Shown here piece by piece: positions 40,308-55,300 of a stretch of DNA of 64,000 bases (position 1 is its first letter; each line of letters starts with the position of its first letter). The stretch is taken from contig OY720344.1 of the NCBI GenBank assembly GCA_963082975.1, positions 12,139,580 through 12,203,579 of the forward strand, in the 5' to 3' direction. Below the pieces are notes generated by a model. That model made no database searches. It saw only the letters and a list, made by a program, of their open reading frames with translations, and had not been told where the DNA came from. The position numbers and the translations under genes were made by a program. The DNA is from Labia minor (taxonomy: Eukaryota; Arthropoda; Insecta; Dermaptera; Spongiphoridae).

Positions 40308-43300
40308 ATATAATATATAGATATATATATATATTAACCCCTTTTTGAAAATAATTTATTTTTCATTTTTTTTTTAAATAAACTTATATATAAATAAAAT
40401 CTTTGTTTTCTTTTATTATAAGTAATAATTGATGAGAAATTAAATTTTTTTTTTAAGAAAAAATAATAAAATTATAGTTCAAATAGATAAATACATGTAA
40501 AATGTAGAAAGAAAAAAACCAAACAAAACAAAAGCAATAGAAATGATAATGTTAGTGAATTAGAAGACTTGTTTGTACATTGCTTCCCTTTCGTTGGTAT
40601 GCATTTTGTTGTTTTGTTTATATAATGAAGTAAAAAGATGATTGGAGTGGGTAATTCTTTTGTCCGGACTATTTTTCGCACGAGAGGAGGAGGAGGAGGA
40701 GGGATCTTTGGCGAAGACTTCACCTTGAACTTGGTGAATGGCTTGGAGGAGGGCGTGTGTCGTTGGCTGGCCAGGGTATCACCCGTCAACGGATGGAAGG
40801 ATACGATCCATGATAAGCAGCGGGGGTCGGGGAGTGGGCGAGTGCGTTTGTCGGAGGCGCTACGCCGTCGCCGTCAGTCGCGACGTAGCCAGTGCCTCCT
40901 GCCGTTCGTTCGTGTCTCCCTTCGTTAAGTTATTTCTGGCTTTCGGCATCGCGAGATGCCCACGTTGCCCTCGTCTGGGCAATGTCGGTCCAAGTGCCCA
41001 CTCGCCATGTTCTGATGGATGAGGAAGATGAAGTGCCTCCGGATTTGGATCTCGATTTATGGGAGGGTCAATTTGAGTTTGTTGGTCGAGGATATGTAGC
41101 GCCTGTTGAAGAGGATGATGATGTATTGGATTTGTTCCCAGCAGTACCCAAGCCGGGACAAAACGGCGATTCGAGAAACAAAGCCTTCCTCTGGGCAGGA
41201 ACACTTACCAATCAAGTGAGCTTTAACATAAGAAATATACGTAGGTTTCATTCAATGCCTCCTCACAACGAGAATCCTCCGCAAAAAGAATAGAAAGCCT
41301 TCTTTGGAAATTTTCAATGCCCCCGCATTACATTATATTACAATTCATTCTAATTAATAGATGAGAATAAATTTGTAATTGTTGATTCAAGAAATCAATC
41401 AGATTATCCTAGAAAAGTGAATTTTTTCTTTGTAGACCGAATGTCGACATTAAACTTGGAATGTTTTTTTTTTCCTTCTGTCATTCCATACACAAATCAT
41501 TTGATATTTTGTACTAAATATATGTTTCATAATTTTTCAAAGAATCCCTTATTCGTTTTAGTTAATGAAAGCTTATATAATAATACCATTTAGGGGAATT
41601 CATAAGATTGCATTTTAAACTAAAAAAATTTCTAAATATACTTTAAATTGAGTTTAATCAATAAGAAAAAAAAATGAATCGTATTAATTTATATATATTA
41701 AAATAAATATTTTTTTATATAGGAACAAAATATTTAAATCAAAATTTATTTTTTGAATCAATGAATTAAATTATTTTTGAACTGTTTTCTTTATCAGTGT
41801 TTTAAAAGTTCATAAATCATTTTCAAGTATTTTTTTTTTTTATTTTATTTTTATACTTAAAATAAACATCTAATTTCAATCACCATGATTTATTTAAATT
41901 ACTTTATTTTTTTTATTTTCATATATATATATATTAATGTTTATGTTAAAATAATTCATGAACATTTATTGTTTTATCAACTACATTCCGAATGATCACA
42001 AAATTTATTTAAAATTTTTCCATTTATCTATATAGACTATGAAATTACTAATTATGAGCTTTAGAACGGAAATAAATAAATAAATATTTAAAATTAATTA
42101 ATTTAACTATATATATGCAATAATATGTTGATGAGTAAATAAAATTCAACATTTTTAGTATATTCTTAATCTCAATTACTGCATTATGTAATAATGTAAT
42201 TTATTATTATATAAATATTTCTTTGCATATAAAATATAAAATTACATTTTTGTTTTAAATAGTTTATGAAACAAAATAAAAAAGATCTAAATACAATTTT
42301 CATCATTAATATAGCAAAATATTAATTTTGGATAAATAAATGGTAAAATGAAATTATAAATAAAATTAATTTATTGATTGATCTATATAAAATGTTTATG
42401 TTATGTTTATTTGATGATAAGACTTATTCAAAGCTATAATATTTTAATTAGAACATTTTTTTTTAATAAAAATGTTATTATTTTTTATATATGAATAATA
42501 AATTTTGATTAATAATTACTTTTCAATTTAAATTTTTATTTACTTAATTTTTCCATCATTTATATTAATTATATATTATAAATAGACTTTTAAAATAATT
42601 TTGAATTTTTATTTAAGAATAGCCAAGTATTATTGTTTATGTAATATTATCTTCGAAATGGAATATTTATTTTATACATATATGCCTATTTAACTATAAA
42701 GATAAAAAAAATTATTCCATTTCAAGAAAATAATTAATTTTCTCTTTCAATTGAGTAAAATATATATAATTTTAAAAAAAAAAATTGAAAAATTGAAATC
42801 TTATTTCAAAAAATTTGAATAATATTTCATTGTCTTGATTTAATTCATTGTGATTAATCTTTTTATTTTCTTAGCTCATTCAATCGTGCACAACATAAAT
42901 AATGATTTATCAATCTATTTTTTGCATTTGAAACATTCATCATTTTTATTTTTAAAATCTATTCATTCTCAATATTTCTTAAATGCATTGACCACCAAAT
43001 TATTTATTTTATTTTATTTAATGATATTTTTTACCTAATAAAATAAAATAAATCAAATTGTATATTATTTTTTTCTTTCAAATTAGTATATTTTAAACAT
43101 TTTTGGTATGCTTAATAAAAAGTAATTTGTTTATTATTATTATTATTATTTTAAATGTTAATTTCCATTAACATTATCAGTGATATGATATAAGAACAAG
43201 TTGTTCTACGTATCTATTGATAAAGAAAATGGAAATTAGTATTAAATTATAATATACTAGAAAAAAGCCTATTGAATTTTAAATTGAATTTTCAAGTCGA

Positions 43301-46300
43301 CACATTGTATATCAGACAAAAGTTTTGAAACCATTCATACTTTGCTACTATGACACCTACATTCATAAAATTATTTTTCAATTATTTTAAAACTACGATT
43401 GAATTTTAAAAATTAAATTTATTAATAGAATATCGTAGCTTAATTACATTATATCGAAGCTGTTTAAGGATTATACGGATTTATATACATATATATTTAT
43501 AAGGTATATAATTTTTAAATATTCTTTTAAATATATTCATATTATCATTATATAATATGAATAGAATTATCGAAATTAGAAAAAATATATTTTTATTACT
43601 TATGTTAATATTTGAGTTAAGTGATTTTTTTGAGCTTTTCATTTTTCCCAATTTATACTATTATAAATTAGGGGTATCAAAGGTAGAAATTTTAGACTTT
43701 TATCATTTACTCTTTGAGAAGTTATTTTTATTATAATCTCTCGTCAGATTAAATTTTTCCAAGATATTAAAGAATTTTATCTAATTTGATATGTTCTGAT
43801 AATATTATATATTTATTTATAAAATTCCATTATTATTTGTTTTTAAATTTTGTTATTAGTATATATATATATATTACTTAATTAGAAATAATTTGTATAA
43901 GTATTCTTATTATTATTAGTATTATATATATATATATATATTCAAAAATCTTATCCTGGTCGGTAGAAACTAAACAACATATTTAAATCTCTTAAATTGA
44001 AAAATATAATTATGATAATTTATTACATATTGTTTTATTAAATAATTTATCAATTATAATCCTAATCTATTCATTTTCAAACAAAATCTCCGTATGTGTT
44101 AATAATTTAATAAAACAAATTATAGAATTTGATTACTAAAATAAATTTTAAACGAATATCGAATTTCTATTGGATTTATTCAAATTTTATTTTATTATTA
44201 TGTACCTATATATTGAAAAATAATTAAAATATTTTTTTTGACAATTTCCAGTAATACACTTGGTTTTTAAAATTTCTTTAAAGATTATTTTTTTAATTAC
44301 CTTTACAATTACATTTTTTTTTATTAATATATTTCTATTATTAAAACAGCATGTAATAAATAGATCTTTGAGCAAACACCAGAATAAGCTTAAAACTATG
44401 TATATTTATACTTTTTTACGCATTTACTTGTTTTTATAAATGAATAAGAAAATACATTTAACAATAAAGATTAAGTATTTATTATTTAGAATCTTATGAT
44501 AAATTAGCTGGAGTGTCTCCACTCGACTATCTCGCAATTTGAATTGGATTAAATAACATAATATATTATATTTAAATTAAATTTAGTTAATTATAAATTA
44601 TAAATTAAAATTAATAAATAATATTTATTAAACCAGCGCATGTTTGGCTCTTTGTTGATAGCACCACGTCACGTGTTGGCGCGTGAGATTTGCAGTGTTA
44701 AAAAATTAATTCTGGTACTTTCAGCGATTCAAACAAGCTGAAATTCTATATATACCAGTTTTATACAATTTTTAATCATGAGAAAATCTATCAAACATAT
44801 ATCTTTATTTTTACGGGAAATTTAGAGGAAAAAAATGAAAACGTGGTAGCTAATGACGGTTAAGCTACATTTCTCAAAAGTTGATAGAAAACTACGCATT
44901 TTGAATAATGTCTATGTACCAAATTTCATTATTCTAGCTCAAACCGTTTTTGCGTAATCTTGTCTACATACATACACACATACACACACACAGACAGACA
45001 TTTTTCTCAACCTTAGTGAAAATGATTCAGGAACCTTCAAAACGTATAAAAACATCAAAATCTCAACATCGAAAATTTTCGTGATCGCAATACTATCTCT
45101 GGCGAGATAGTAAAAAACATGATGATAATTTCATTTCAAAGTTTACTTAAAAAAAAAAAATTGTTTACATTTGAAAATAGGGATTAAATCAGTGTTTCCC
45201 AACGTGGGGCCTACATGGGGACAATTTGATTGCAAAGGGGGCAATTCGAAAATGGACTTGACACGAGTTTAACCCTTTTTAATATTAAAAATTATGTATT
45301 TGTTATATAGGGGGTATAAGAATTTTAGAAGGGTTTAGGCATAAAAAAGATTGGGAAACACTGGATTAAATCTTTGAAATTTTATTCTCATGGATAGTGA
45401 AATTATTTTGCCAGATACTATAATTTTATTTAATATAATTACATAAATTGATAATTTCAATGCCTTTGTATATTCTATTTCTTAAAAAAAAAATAAACTA
45501 AAACAAAACATAATTATTAAAGAGAGATGCAATGTTTTTTGGAGTCAAATTAATTGAAAGCCAAACTCTCTAATGGACTGGCGTAATGTTCAAACAGATT
45601 TGTTAACTAGCAATGCAAAGGTGGTACTCACAAGTTATAATTCACTTTCCTTGAAACAACGATTCTCTTTTTTAAGTGTTTACTTATGTTATTATACTAC
45701 TCAACAACAATTTATTAATAGATATCGTATTGAGGTTGAATTATTCAAAAAATAAATATTTATTATTACTTAGATAATAAATATCTCTAATTAATAATTT
45801 AAAGTCATTTTAATTTTTATTGTATTTAATATGATCATTTTTCTCTATTAGAAAATTGTAATGCTATTTTAATATAAATTGAAAATGGTTAATATTTTAT
45901 CACCTTTCATTAACATTCTGGCTAAGATAATTATTTAATATTTTAAAATTTATCCTTTATAAAATTATATGGAATTATTTTGACTTAAGTAAATTTGTTT
46001 CTTCACATTTAATAAAAATGAACTGTGGCCAGGCACAGAATCGACCGACAATTTGAAATAAATTAATTTCCAATATATTATATATATCCAATATTATATA
46101 TATAAAGTATCAAAAAAAATGACTAAATTATATTATATTGGTTTTTATTTTTAGTTTAATTACTCAATTTACTTACTAGTATATTTTAAGTGAAATATTT
46201 TCCGACAATGAATATAAAATTAATACTTTGTAAACTATCACTTCCGGTTTCCGGATATACACCAAAAGTTGATCAATTCATCATACTGATGCATTAAGTA

Positions 46301-49300
46301 AATATGCCAAAATTTTTTCAAAATCCGTTGAGCCGTTCAAGCTGTACACATTCGCGGCGATATGTAGAAAACTCCACATGTGAAATTTGGTGTAAAAACA
46401 ATACCTTCCCTTCCTATAGTCGCTCGGTAAAAATAATTCAATTATTAATAATTAAAAATAATTCAATTATTAATAATTAAAAATAATTATATTAATTATG
46501 CAATTTTTGCCAGTCGCTTCTAGTTTACTAGATAAAAAGGATTAAAGTTTGCATATAAATCCATTAATATTCTATTTGACTACCATGTTTTATTATTTGA
46601 CCATCAGAGGGTTCTACAAATAATAACTATCAAATCGATATAATAATATCAATGAGTTAAAATATTTTAATAATTTTAATTAATATAAATTTATTATTAT
46701 AAATGAAATACTTGTTTAATATTTGACAAATATTTAATATTAATATTCTTTTTTTTTCTCTCTGATCCAACTAAAGCAATTGGTCTCCTGAGTGAAAAAT
46801 ATTTAAGGAATAATGAAGAACTTTTAATTAAAATAAAGAGGATATTTAATTGTATTTACATTAGTTAATAGATTTTTATGTGGATCTATAAAAAAAACAA
46901 TTGAGGTTTAACCCAAAAATATGTAAAAAAAACTCCACATGTGAAATTTGGTGGGAAAACAATTCCTTCCCTTCCTATAGTCGGTCGGTAAAAATAATTC
47001 AATTATTAATAATTAAAATGATTTAAAGAAAAATGATTTTATTAACGTTTTTGTTATACTACACATCATTTATTATATTATATTTAAATTTTTGAATAAT
47101 ACCATCAAGAAATAATGAAATGAAATTTATTTTTTTTTTTATTTGTGATGAATTAATAACTCAACTCAAGGCATTCATTTAAGATGACTTTTCTTAAATA
47201 GGGTCAATTAATTTTCGTCTTAAGTAATGCGTCGTTGGTTGATTGGTATCTTGATCAATGTAGAAGCAAGTATTGAGTTATCATATTTAATTAATACACC
47301 GTCTATAAGTTTTATATTTTTAAAATTTTAATTGACAAATAAATTGAAGAATTCAATATCTAAACTCTTAAATTCTTAATTCACAAAATAAAAATATTTA
47401 ATGCCTAGATAACAGATGTTTCGAAATGATTTTGCAATCTATTACATAGACATGTAAAGTTACATTGAATGATATGGTATACAATACATTGGTTGTTTAT
47501 AAATAGAAACATTTTTATTCTATTTAAATGTTAGTTGAGACTTGGTCTTAAAACAGTCTGTTCATTTATAATCATTGATGAAACGATGCTTTTAATTGAT
47601 TTATGAATAAGCTTATTAAATTTTATTAATGATAAACTGTAATATTTTTTTTTTTTTTGAATTTAAAAAAAAAATTATGTTACATTTCATTTTCTTAGCT
47701 ATTATATTAATAAATATAATGAGATAATAGGAATGTTAAAAAGTAATATCCATTATATATAGTAAATAGAATTGATATAGAATGCATTTGATAAGTTTCA
47801 ATTAAGATGGTCATCATTCAGTATTTTTAGTTCATTCATCATTTAAATAAATATTTAGTAATCTAATATGTACAATCTATCATTTCAAGTATCTAAATAA
47901 AACAAAAATGTTGAATAAAAAACACAACTTGAAGAGTTGATTTAAAAATATATAACTAATTTGAGTTGTTTTTTGTACTATCTCGCCTTAGTCATTTTGT
48001 AAGGTTGAGAAAAATGTCTGTGTGTGTCTGTGTGTGAAATTTGGTACACGTGCATTTTTCAAAATTCGTAGTTTTCTATCATCTTTTGAGAAATGTAGCT
48101 CATTCGGAAGAGGACCATTACATACAACGTTTTGATTTTTTTTCCTCTAAAGTGACCGTAAAAATAAAGATATATGTTGGATAATTTTTCACATGATTAA
48201 AAATTGTATAAAACTGCTATATATAGAATTTCAGCTTGATTGAATCACTGAATGTACCAAAATTAATTTTTTAACACTGCAAATCTCACGCGCCAAAACG
48301 TGACGTGGTGCCATCAACAAGGAGCCAAACACGCGCTGGCGCATGTTGAGGTGTTCCCTCTCAGAAGCCAATTTCAATTTATTTTTCAAAGTATCGAAGG
48401 AAGTTAATATTATAATAATGGTAATATAAATGTGCATACGATTATAAAATAATGTCCCTGTTTAATACATATTAAAATTGAATCAATTATTTCGAAAAGA
48501 TAACATCTCCGAATTTTTTCAAAATGAGAAAAAAATTCCATTTTGTAAAATAAGCATAATAACACTATTAAGAGTGGAAAGGAAACATCTTCGAAGTTTT
48601 ATCATTAAGAAAAAAATTCTGATAACTTTATTTATTTCGAAAAGGTAACAACTCAAGCAGTTGTTTCCTTTTACGTCCCTGAGAAGTATATCAAATTAAT
48701 CAAATCATCATCAAATACCAATAAATTTGATATCTACAACATTCCAACTTCCGAAATTATTGATTTTAAAAAATGGTGGCAAAAAAAAACAAAAAAACTG
48801 TACTATCCAAAAGAAGTTTTAGAAATCAAATTCCAAGAGATCAAAAGATTGCGTTTGCTGTGAGCAGCTATAACGAGTTTATGTACAGTTCCGTCACCCC
48901 TGGAACTGTTAAGTTACGCCAATATATAGATAATGATATGAACGAAGAGGAATTTCATTTATTAAAACATTTAACAAATTTCCCTACTTTACCAAACCAA
49001 ATGGATTTCCCTGCCTATTTTTTAAAAGTTCCAATTAATGCAAAAAAAAAAATAGTCGACATCAAAAAGGTGATTCACAAATAATCCGGCCGAATATACA
49101 CAATTTTACGAAGATATATTTTTGTGGCCCACAACTAATGAAAATACCGACCAAGATTTTTAAATTGTCTACAGAAATAATAAGTTGACCTGTGGCCAGG
49201 TCCGAACCGACCGACGGTTAATAAATTAATTTCCAGCTACAGAAACAATTTAAAATAATTTTAATATATCTATTAATGTAATAAAAAACAGATATGGATA

Positions 49301-52300
49301 TAACATAAATATTTTTAATTTTATTTTATTTATAATATATAGCTGAAGTAGCCGGCGTTGCCGGCGTTACCCGAGGCTGTGACGTCATGAAGGGCTGGGT
49401 GACGTCATATAATTTTAAATTAAGAAAAACATAATGAAGATGATTTTTCCCGAGGATAAAACCAATACATTCGTGGTGATATGTAAAAAAATCTCCTCAT
49501 GTGAAATTTGGTGTGAAAATAACCCTTCCCTTCCTATCGTCGATCGCTAATACTACCACTTCCGGTTTCCGGATTTGCACCAAAAGTTGATCAATTCATC
49601 CCACTGATGCATTAAGTAAATATACCAAATTTCATCAAAATCCGTTAAGCTGTTCAGGCTGTACACATCTATACGGACGGACAGACGGACAGACATCATG
49701 CTAAAAATACTTTTTTCTGTTAAGAAAATGCATGATTCGTGGAGATATGTAAAAATCTCCACATGTGAAATTTGGTGTGAAAACAATACCTCCCTTACTA
49801 TCGTCGGTCGGTAAAAATAGTTCAAAATTTTATCAAAAATGACATTTGTTACATATTATACTTGTTTTTAGTATATTGTTATTTTTGTAAGGTTTTTTCA
49901 TTTTTTTAAATAAAAAAAACAAGTCATAGTAACAAATTGTTTAACTTATTTCAACCTAACAAAGGAGGTTTATTTCGAAAAGGGAACATATCAAAAATTT
50001 TTTTTTGATTTTTCAGTGCAAAACTAATTTATTAAAATAATGATTAACATAAATTAATATTACCTGAAGATAGCTAAAAAGAAACACAGAAGAACTAGTT
50101 CAATAAAATTTTTAATTTTTTCAAAAATCAGATTTTTAGTCCTCTGAAGAATTACATTTTTGGTGATAATACATTTTCGAAATAATCGATTCAATTGCAT
50201 TATCCATATAAATTTATGTATTTGTATACACATTGAGCATCCCATATAAGAAATGCCGTCGAGTACCCGGTAATGTATTTAATTTTTATCAAAACTATAT
50301 GATAAAAGTTAAAAGCAGTTAAAAACAAATGCTATTTCATAAATTTTTGGAACTCACAAAAATATAGTATTAAACCAAAGTCTTCTTATTTCAATAAAAT
50401 GTTATCAGTGAAAATTATGTTAAATACCTTAAATCCTATGACCGGATAGAATAAAATTTAATTTTAAATATAGAAAAAAAGCTTGATTATTCAATTCAAA
50501 TTTGCGGGATAGTCGAGACACGCTTAAATTTCTCTTTTCAGTAAAATTTACATTAAAAATTTTTGACTCTTCCCCTTCTTCTCTTTTAATGTTATTCTTC
50601 TATTTTGAATTGCCTTTAACAAAAGAGTTCTGGTAATTCATTAAAACCCTACAAAGGGCATTTATTTAAAAAGACTCATTATGTCTTAAATAAATAAAAA
50701 TAAATCAAAGGTTAAACAAGACATAACTAGTAACTTCTTTGATGAATTGAATCTCATTTTATAAGTCAGTTGGAAATTTAAAATTCTAGCATAAGGTCGA
50801 TAGTCAACAAAACGATTCAGATTGAATTCATTGACCGAAATTAATTGTGAAAAACCTGTATTATTCTCTGATTATATAACTACATTAGAAGAAAATAAAA
50901 GTGAAAAGTGAAATAGTATGTTTTTTTTTTAATAAAAATTGAATACAAATTTCCATTTTATAAAATAAATTTATTAAATATTCAATTGTTTTCAAAATTT
51001 TTAGGAAATTTCTTTAATTTAAGTCATCTTATAAGAAGATTACGATCATGCTTTGGCAATTGGTCACTTTTTTTCCTCGATTATTCATTAAAATTGTAAG
51101 TAATTATTTAATTAAATTATATACGTCTTATTTAATGATTGAGGATATACTGAGCCATTTTTGGTTTATAAGAGGTTAGCCTTTTTCATTTTTAATTTCT
51201 TTTTTTTTTTATTTAGAGATATATAAAAGCATTGAATTGTGATTTTAATTAAAATAAATATTTTAACGTTCTTCTTTGATTTCAATTACTCTTACTAGAT
51301 TTTTCCTTAAGACCTATATGATATTAAAATGTCTTCTATTTCTTCTATCATAATTTACTCTCATATTAAAATTTTTCAAATACTTAGTTACTACTAGATT
51401 TTTAATAAATAATTTAAAAAAATGTTTATATTGGACATTTTTACAGAAATTCATTCTTTTTACTATCTCGTCATGAAAATTTTCGATGTTGAGATTTTGA
51501 TGTTTTTATACGTTTTGAAGGTTCCTGAATCATTTTCATTAAGGTTGAGAAAAATGTCTGTGTGTGTGTGTGTGTATGTAAACAAGATTAGGCAAAATCG
51601 GTTTGAGCTAGAATCATGAAATTTGGTAAATGGGTATTTGTAGTTTTCTATCAACTTTTGAGAATTGTAGCTCAATCGGAAGAGGGTCATTACCTACAAC
51701 GTTTTGATTTTTTTTTCTCTCTAAATTGCCCGTAAAAATAAAGATATATGTTTGATAGATTTTCTCATGATTAAAAATTGTATAAAACTCCTATATATAG
51801 AATTTCAGCTTGACTGAATCGCTGAAAGTACCAGAATTAATTTTTTAACACTGCAAATCTCACGCGCCAACACGTGACGTGGTGTCATCAACAAAGAGCC
51901 AAACATGCGCTGATTTAATAAATATTATTTATTAATTTTAATTTATAATTTATAATTAATTAAATTTAATTTCAATATAATATATTATGTTATTTAATCC
52001 AATTCAAATTGCGAGATAGTCGAGTGGAGACACTCCAGCTAATTTTATATTTTATAATTCTTATTATCAATAAATTATAAATAAATAAAAATAATACCAA
52101 AATGTATGATATCTAAAAATAAATATATTATATATTATACAAATGATAAGACAAAAATTGAATAAAATAATATACGGTAGTATCCATAATATTTTTTTCC
52201 TTTTCTAGTTAACAAATGTTTATTTTTAAAAAAATATTTCGTTTATTTAATTATATATTAACATATCTAAATATACTTATACATATGCTTATTTATACCT

Positions 52301-55300
52301 AAATAAAGTGATTTATATTTATTTAATATTATCTATATTCTCTTATCATTCGTTTTTCTCATATTAAAAATAAATCAATTTACAAATTAATTTAATTCAG
52401 AGTATAAATCACCCTCTGAATTATTAACGAATTTTATTATTTGAAAATTTCACATAAACTTGAAAAGGTCAACTAACTTTTTTTGAATTAATTTACTTTC
52501 TAATAATACTTATTGAATGAATTAATAAAACCAACAACCACTTTCGTCATTCACCATTTGTTTCCTATTCATTCTAATCAAGTGCAGGTGGCCATTTGGG
52601 TTCCAAGGATTTTCCCAGGATAAACGAATGCCACTATTGAGAAAAGACAAATTCATTAATTTACTTATTAATCATGGATGGCATTAGTTTATAATGAATA
52701 AATAAAAATAATTATACAACTTATAAAAAAACAAACATTTGATGAGGGTTGAATAGGTACAAGAATTAAAAACTATTGGCAAATTTATAATCAAAATATC
52801 TATTATTGATATATTTTTGATTTATTCATTTAAATATTATCTTTTTTTTAAGATCTCGAGTGAGAGTTGCCACCCTTATAAGCTTCCAAACATTATCATA
52901 GAATAGCACAACTTCCTCTTAATCTGTATGGGAGCTCATGCTTTTGAATCACTCTCATGAGTCATCCAATTAAGTTGATGTGTTCTTCCTACAATCTATG
53001 ACATAGTATTTTTTTATGTAATTAATATAGTAGATTTAGTAGTAGTAATATATATATATATATCATTGAATCAATGAATGAAAGTTATTCTGTTCTATAA
53101 TATAAAAATGAAAATGTTGTATTATTGACGTGTATTTATTTATTTTTTTCCTAAAAACGGGACATTTTTTAATTTTCGGTAATAGTTTGGGGTGGCTATG
53201 AAGAAAACGTATATTTTTCATTATTTCTGTTTATTATAATGAAAATAACTGAAAAATATAGTAAATAATATAACCAGTGGCGTACCTAGAACTTTTGCCG
53301 CCCGGGGCGATCTCCAGTTTGCCGCCCTTTCTATTATAAGTCAATCAAATAGTGGTTTTTATAAATTAATACACATAAATAAATTATTAAGTTATTTAAT
53401 CAATATTAATTAATACACAGAGAGTAAATTTTTTTACACATATTTGTATGCACTCGTAAACATATTAATATAATATTTACTCTTCTAGCTTTCATACTAG
53501 AAAAATCGTGTATAATGCTTTCAAAATTTATATTATTTGTAATTTCTTGTTCTATTGACAATATTGCAAGATTTTGTACTCTTAATTAACTCATTGTAGA
53601 ACGAAGATAATTTTTCCGAACTAAATCTTAAAGATGCATTTGCGAATTCAACGAATTTTAATGAATACAATAAAATAAAATTATTATCCTGTTCTTAGAA
53701 TTAGAATTCAAAATTTACACTAAAATGCATTTATATACACCGAGGAATAATATTCGAAATCATATAGTTGATCATAATTTATATAAATCAAAGAGTAAAC
53801 TTATAATAATCATTTATTATTCAAGAAAGAAAAAAAATAAATATGAAATGCATAAGTTGCTTTTTACAACTATAACTAAATATAAAAAATGCCGCCCCAA
53901 GATAAGTGCCGCCCGGTGCGGACCGCACCCACCGCCCCCCCCCCCCCCCTTAGGTACGCCACTGAATATAACAATAACTTAGTATAATAATAAATTTAAA
54001 ATAATGGACAAGCTTCCTCAAAACGGGACGTATGTTCACTTTATGTATTATACATACTTTAAACGGAGCAAGTTTTGTTTGTGATTACGATGGTGGAATA
54101 AGAAATAATAAATTAAAATGTTTCGGTTGTTTTAATTTATTCGGTACTCTTTATTAAAAATAGATCTGTTTTAGAGAGCCATTACATCTCTTTACCATTC
54201 TAAAACGTTAGAGATATGAAAAATTAACAGAAAAAATATCAAGTCACCATTCGTTATAAAACAAATTTATTAGTAAAAAAAAAACTTTTTACATATGCTA
54301 TTTGAATTTATAATACATAATTAGTAATGAATATGTATTGCTTTTAGTAGTTTTTGAATTTATTTCTCATTTATTTTATATATTTATTTTCTAAGACTTT
54401 TATGCCTTATTAAATTAAAATATTTATAATCAAAAAATAATTTTGGATTCAAATTTAGAATTTATAAATATTAATTAAAATTTAAATCTCTGTGCGCTTA
54501 GACGAATTATTAATAATTAGATAAATTCAATAATTATTTTAATATTTATTTAAAAAAAAAAAAAGAATAGATTATTCTTACTAGAAGATTTTTATTTGAG
54601 AGGTTCAAATATTTTCAATGATAAATCCATTCCAGATGAGCGATGTTAAAATTGTCTCAGCTTTGAAAAATAAATATTTTCATATTGTGAGTGCATCCTA
54701 ACATTAACCATCTGTATTCACATTCTTATTCTAGAATAAATAAATTTAAACCAGACAATTTCCTTTTTTATTTTATTATATTCAAATTTTAATAATAAAT
54801 ATATTATCAGAATATTTACAAATTAATAATAATGTTTAATTGGGGGTTATTCAATAACAAAAATATCATGTATATATGTAAAATTTGAATTTAATTTAGA
54901 AATATTGTTTTATTTTAACTATATAAAGATGCATTCTAAAATTTATTTTGAATTTATTTGCTAAAACTTATATTATATTAATTAGTAATATAATTATAAT
55001 AAATTATTATTTTTTTTAAATATAAGAGAATCAATTTTATAATTAAGCAATTAAAATAATAATAACTATCAAATCGTTATAATAATGTTATTAAAAGAGC
55101 CACAATGATTCTAAAGCGCCTAAAAATTAGTTAAAAGTTGTAACATAAAATAAATATATTTATATAACTAAAAAGCTTTTCTATCTTATGTATGAAAAAG
55201 TTTTCATACCTTCCACATAATATTAGATAACTAGTTTAAAAAATTATTGATGTCTTTTCTTTTAGAAAAAACCAAGTAGGTTTTTAATTTTAATTTAATA

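Noticed and set aside
40860-41204. 114-codon minus-strand frame in the 40.9-kb island
   Set aside because: GC-rich shadow frame with Pro/His-rich composition and no splice context. The plus frame has a donor in the right phase.
45573-45755. 60-codon frame just after the 45.2-kb MITE
   Set aside because: Short, no conserved motif, no promoter-like composition.
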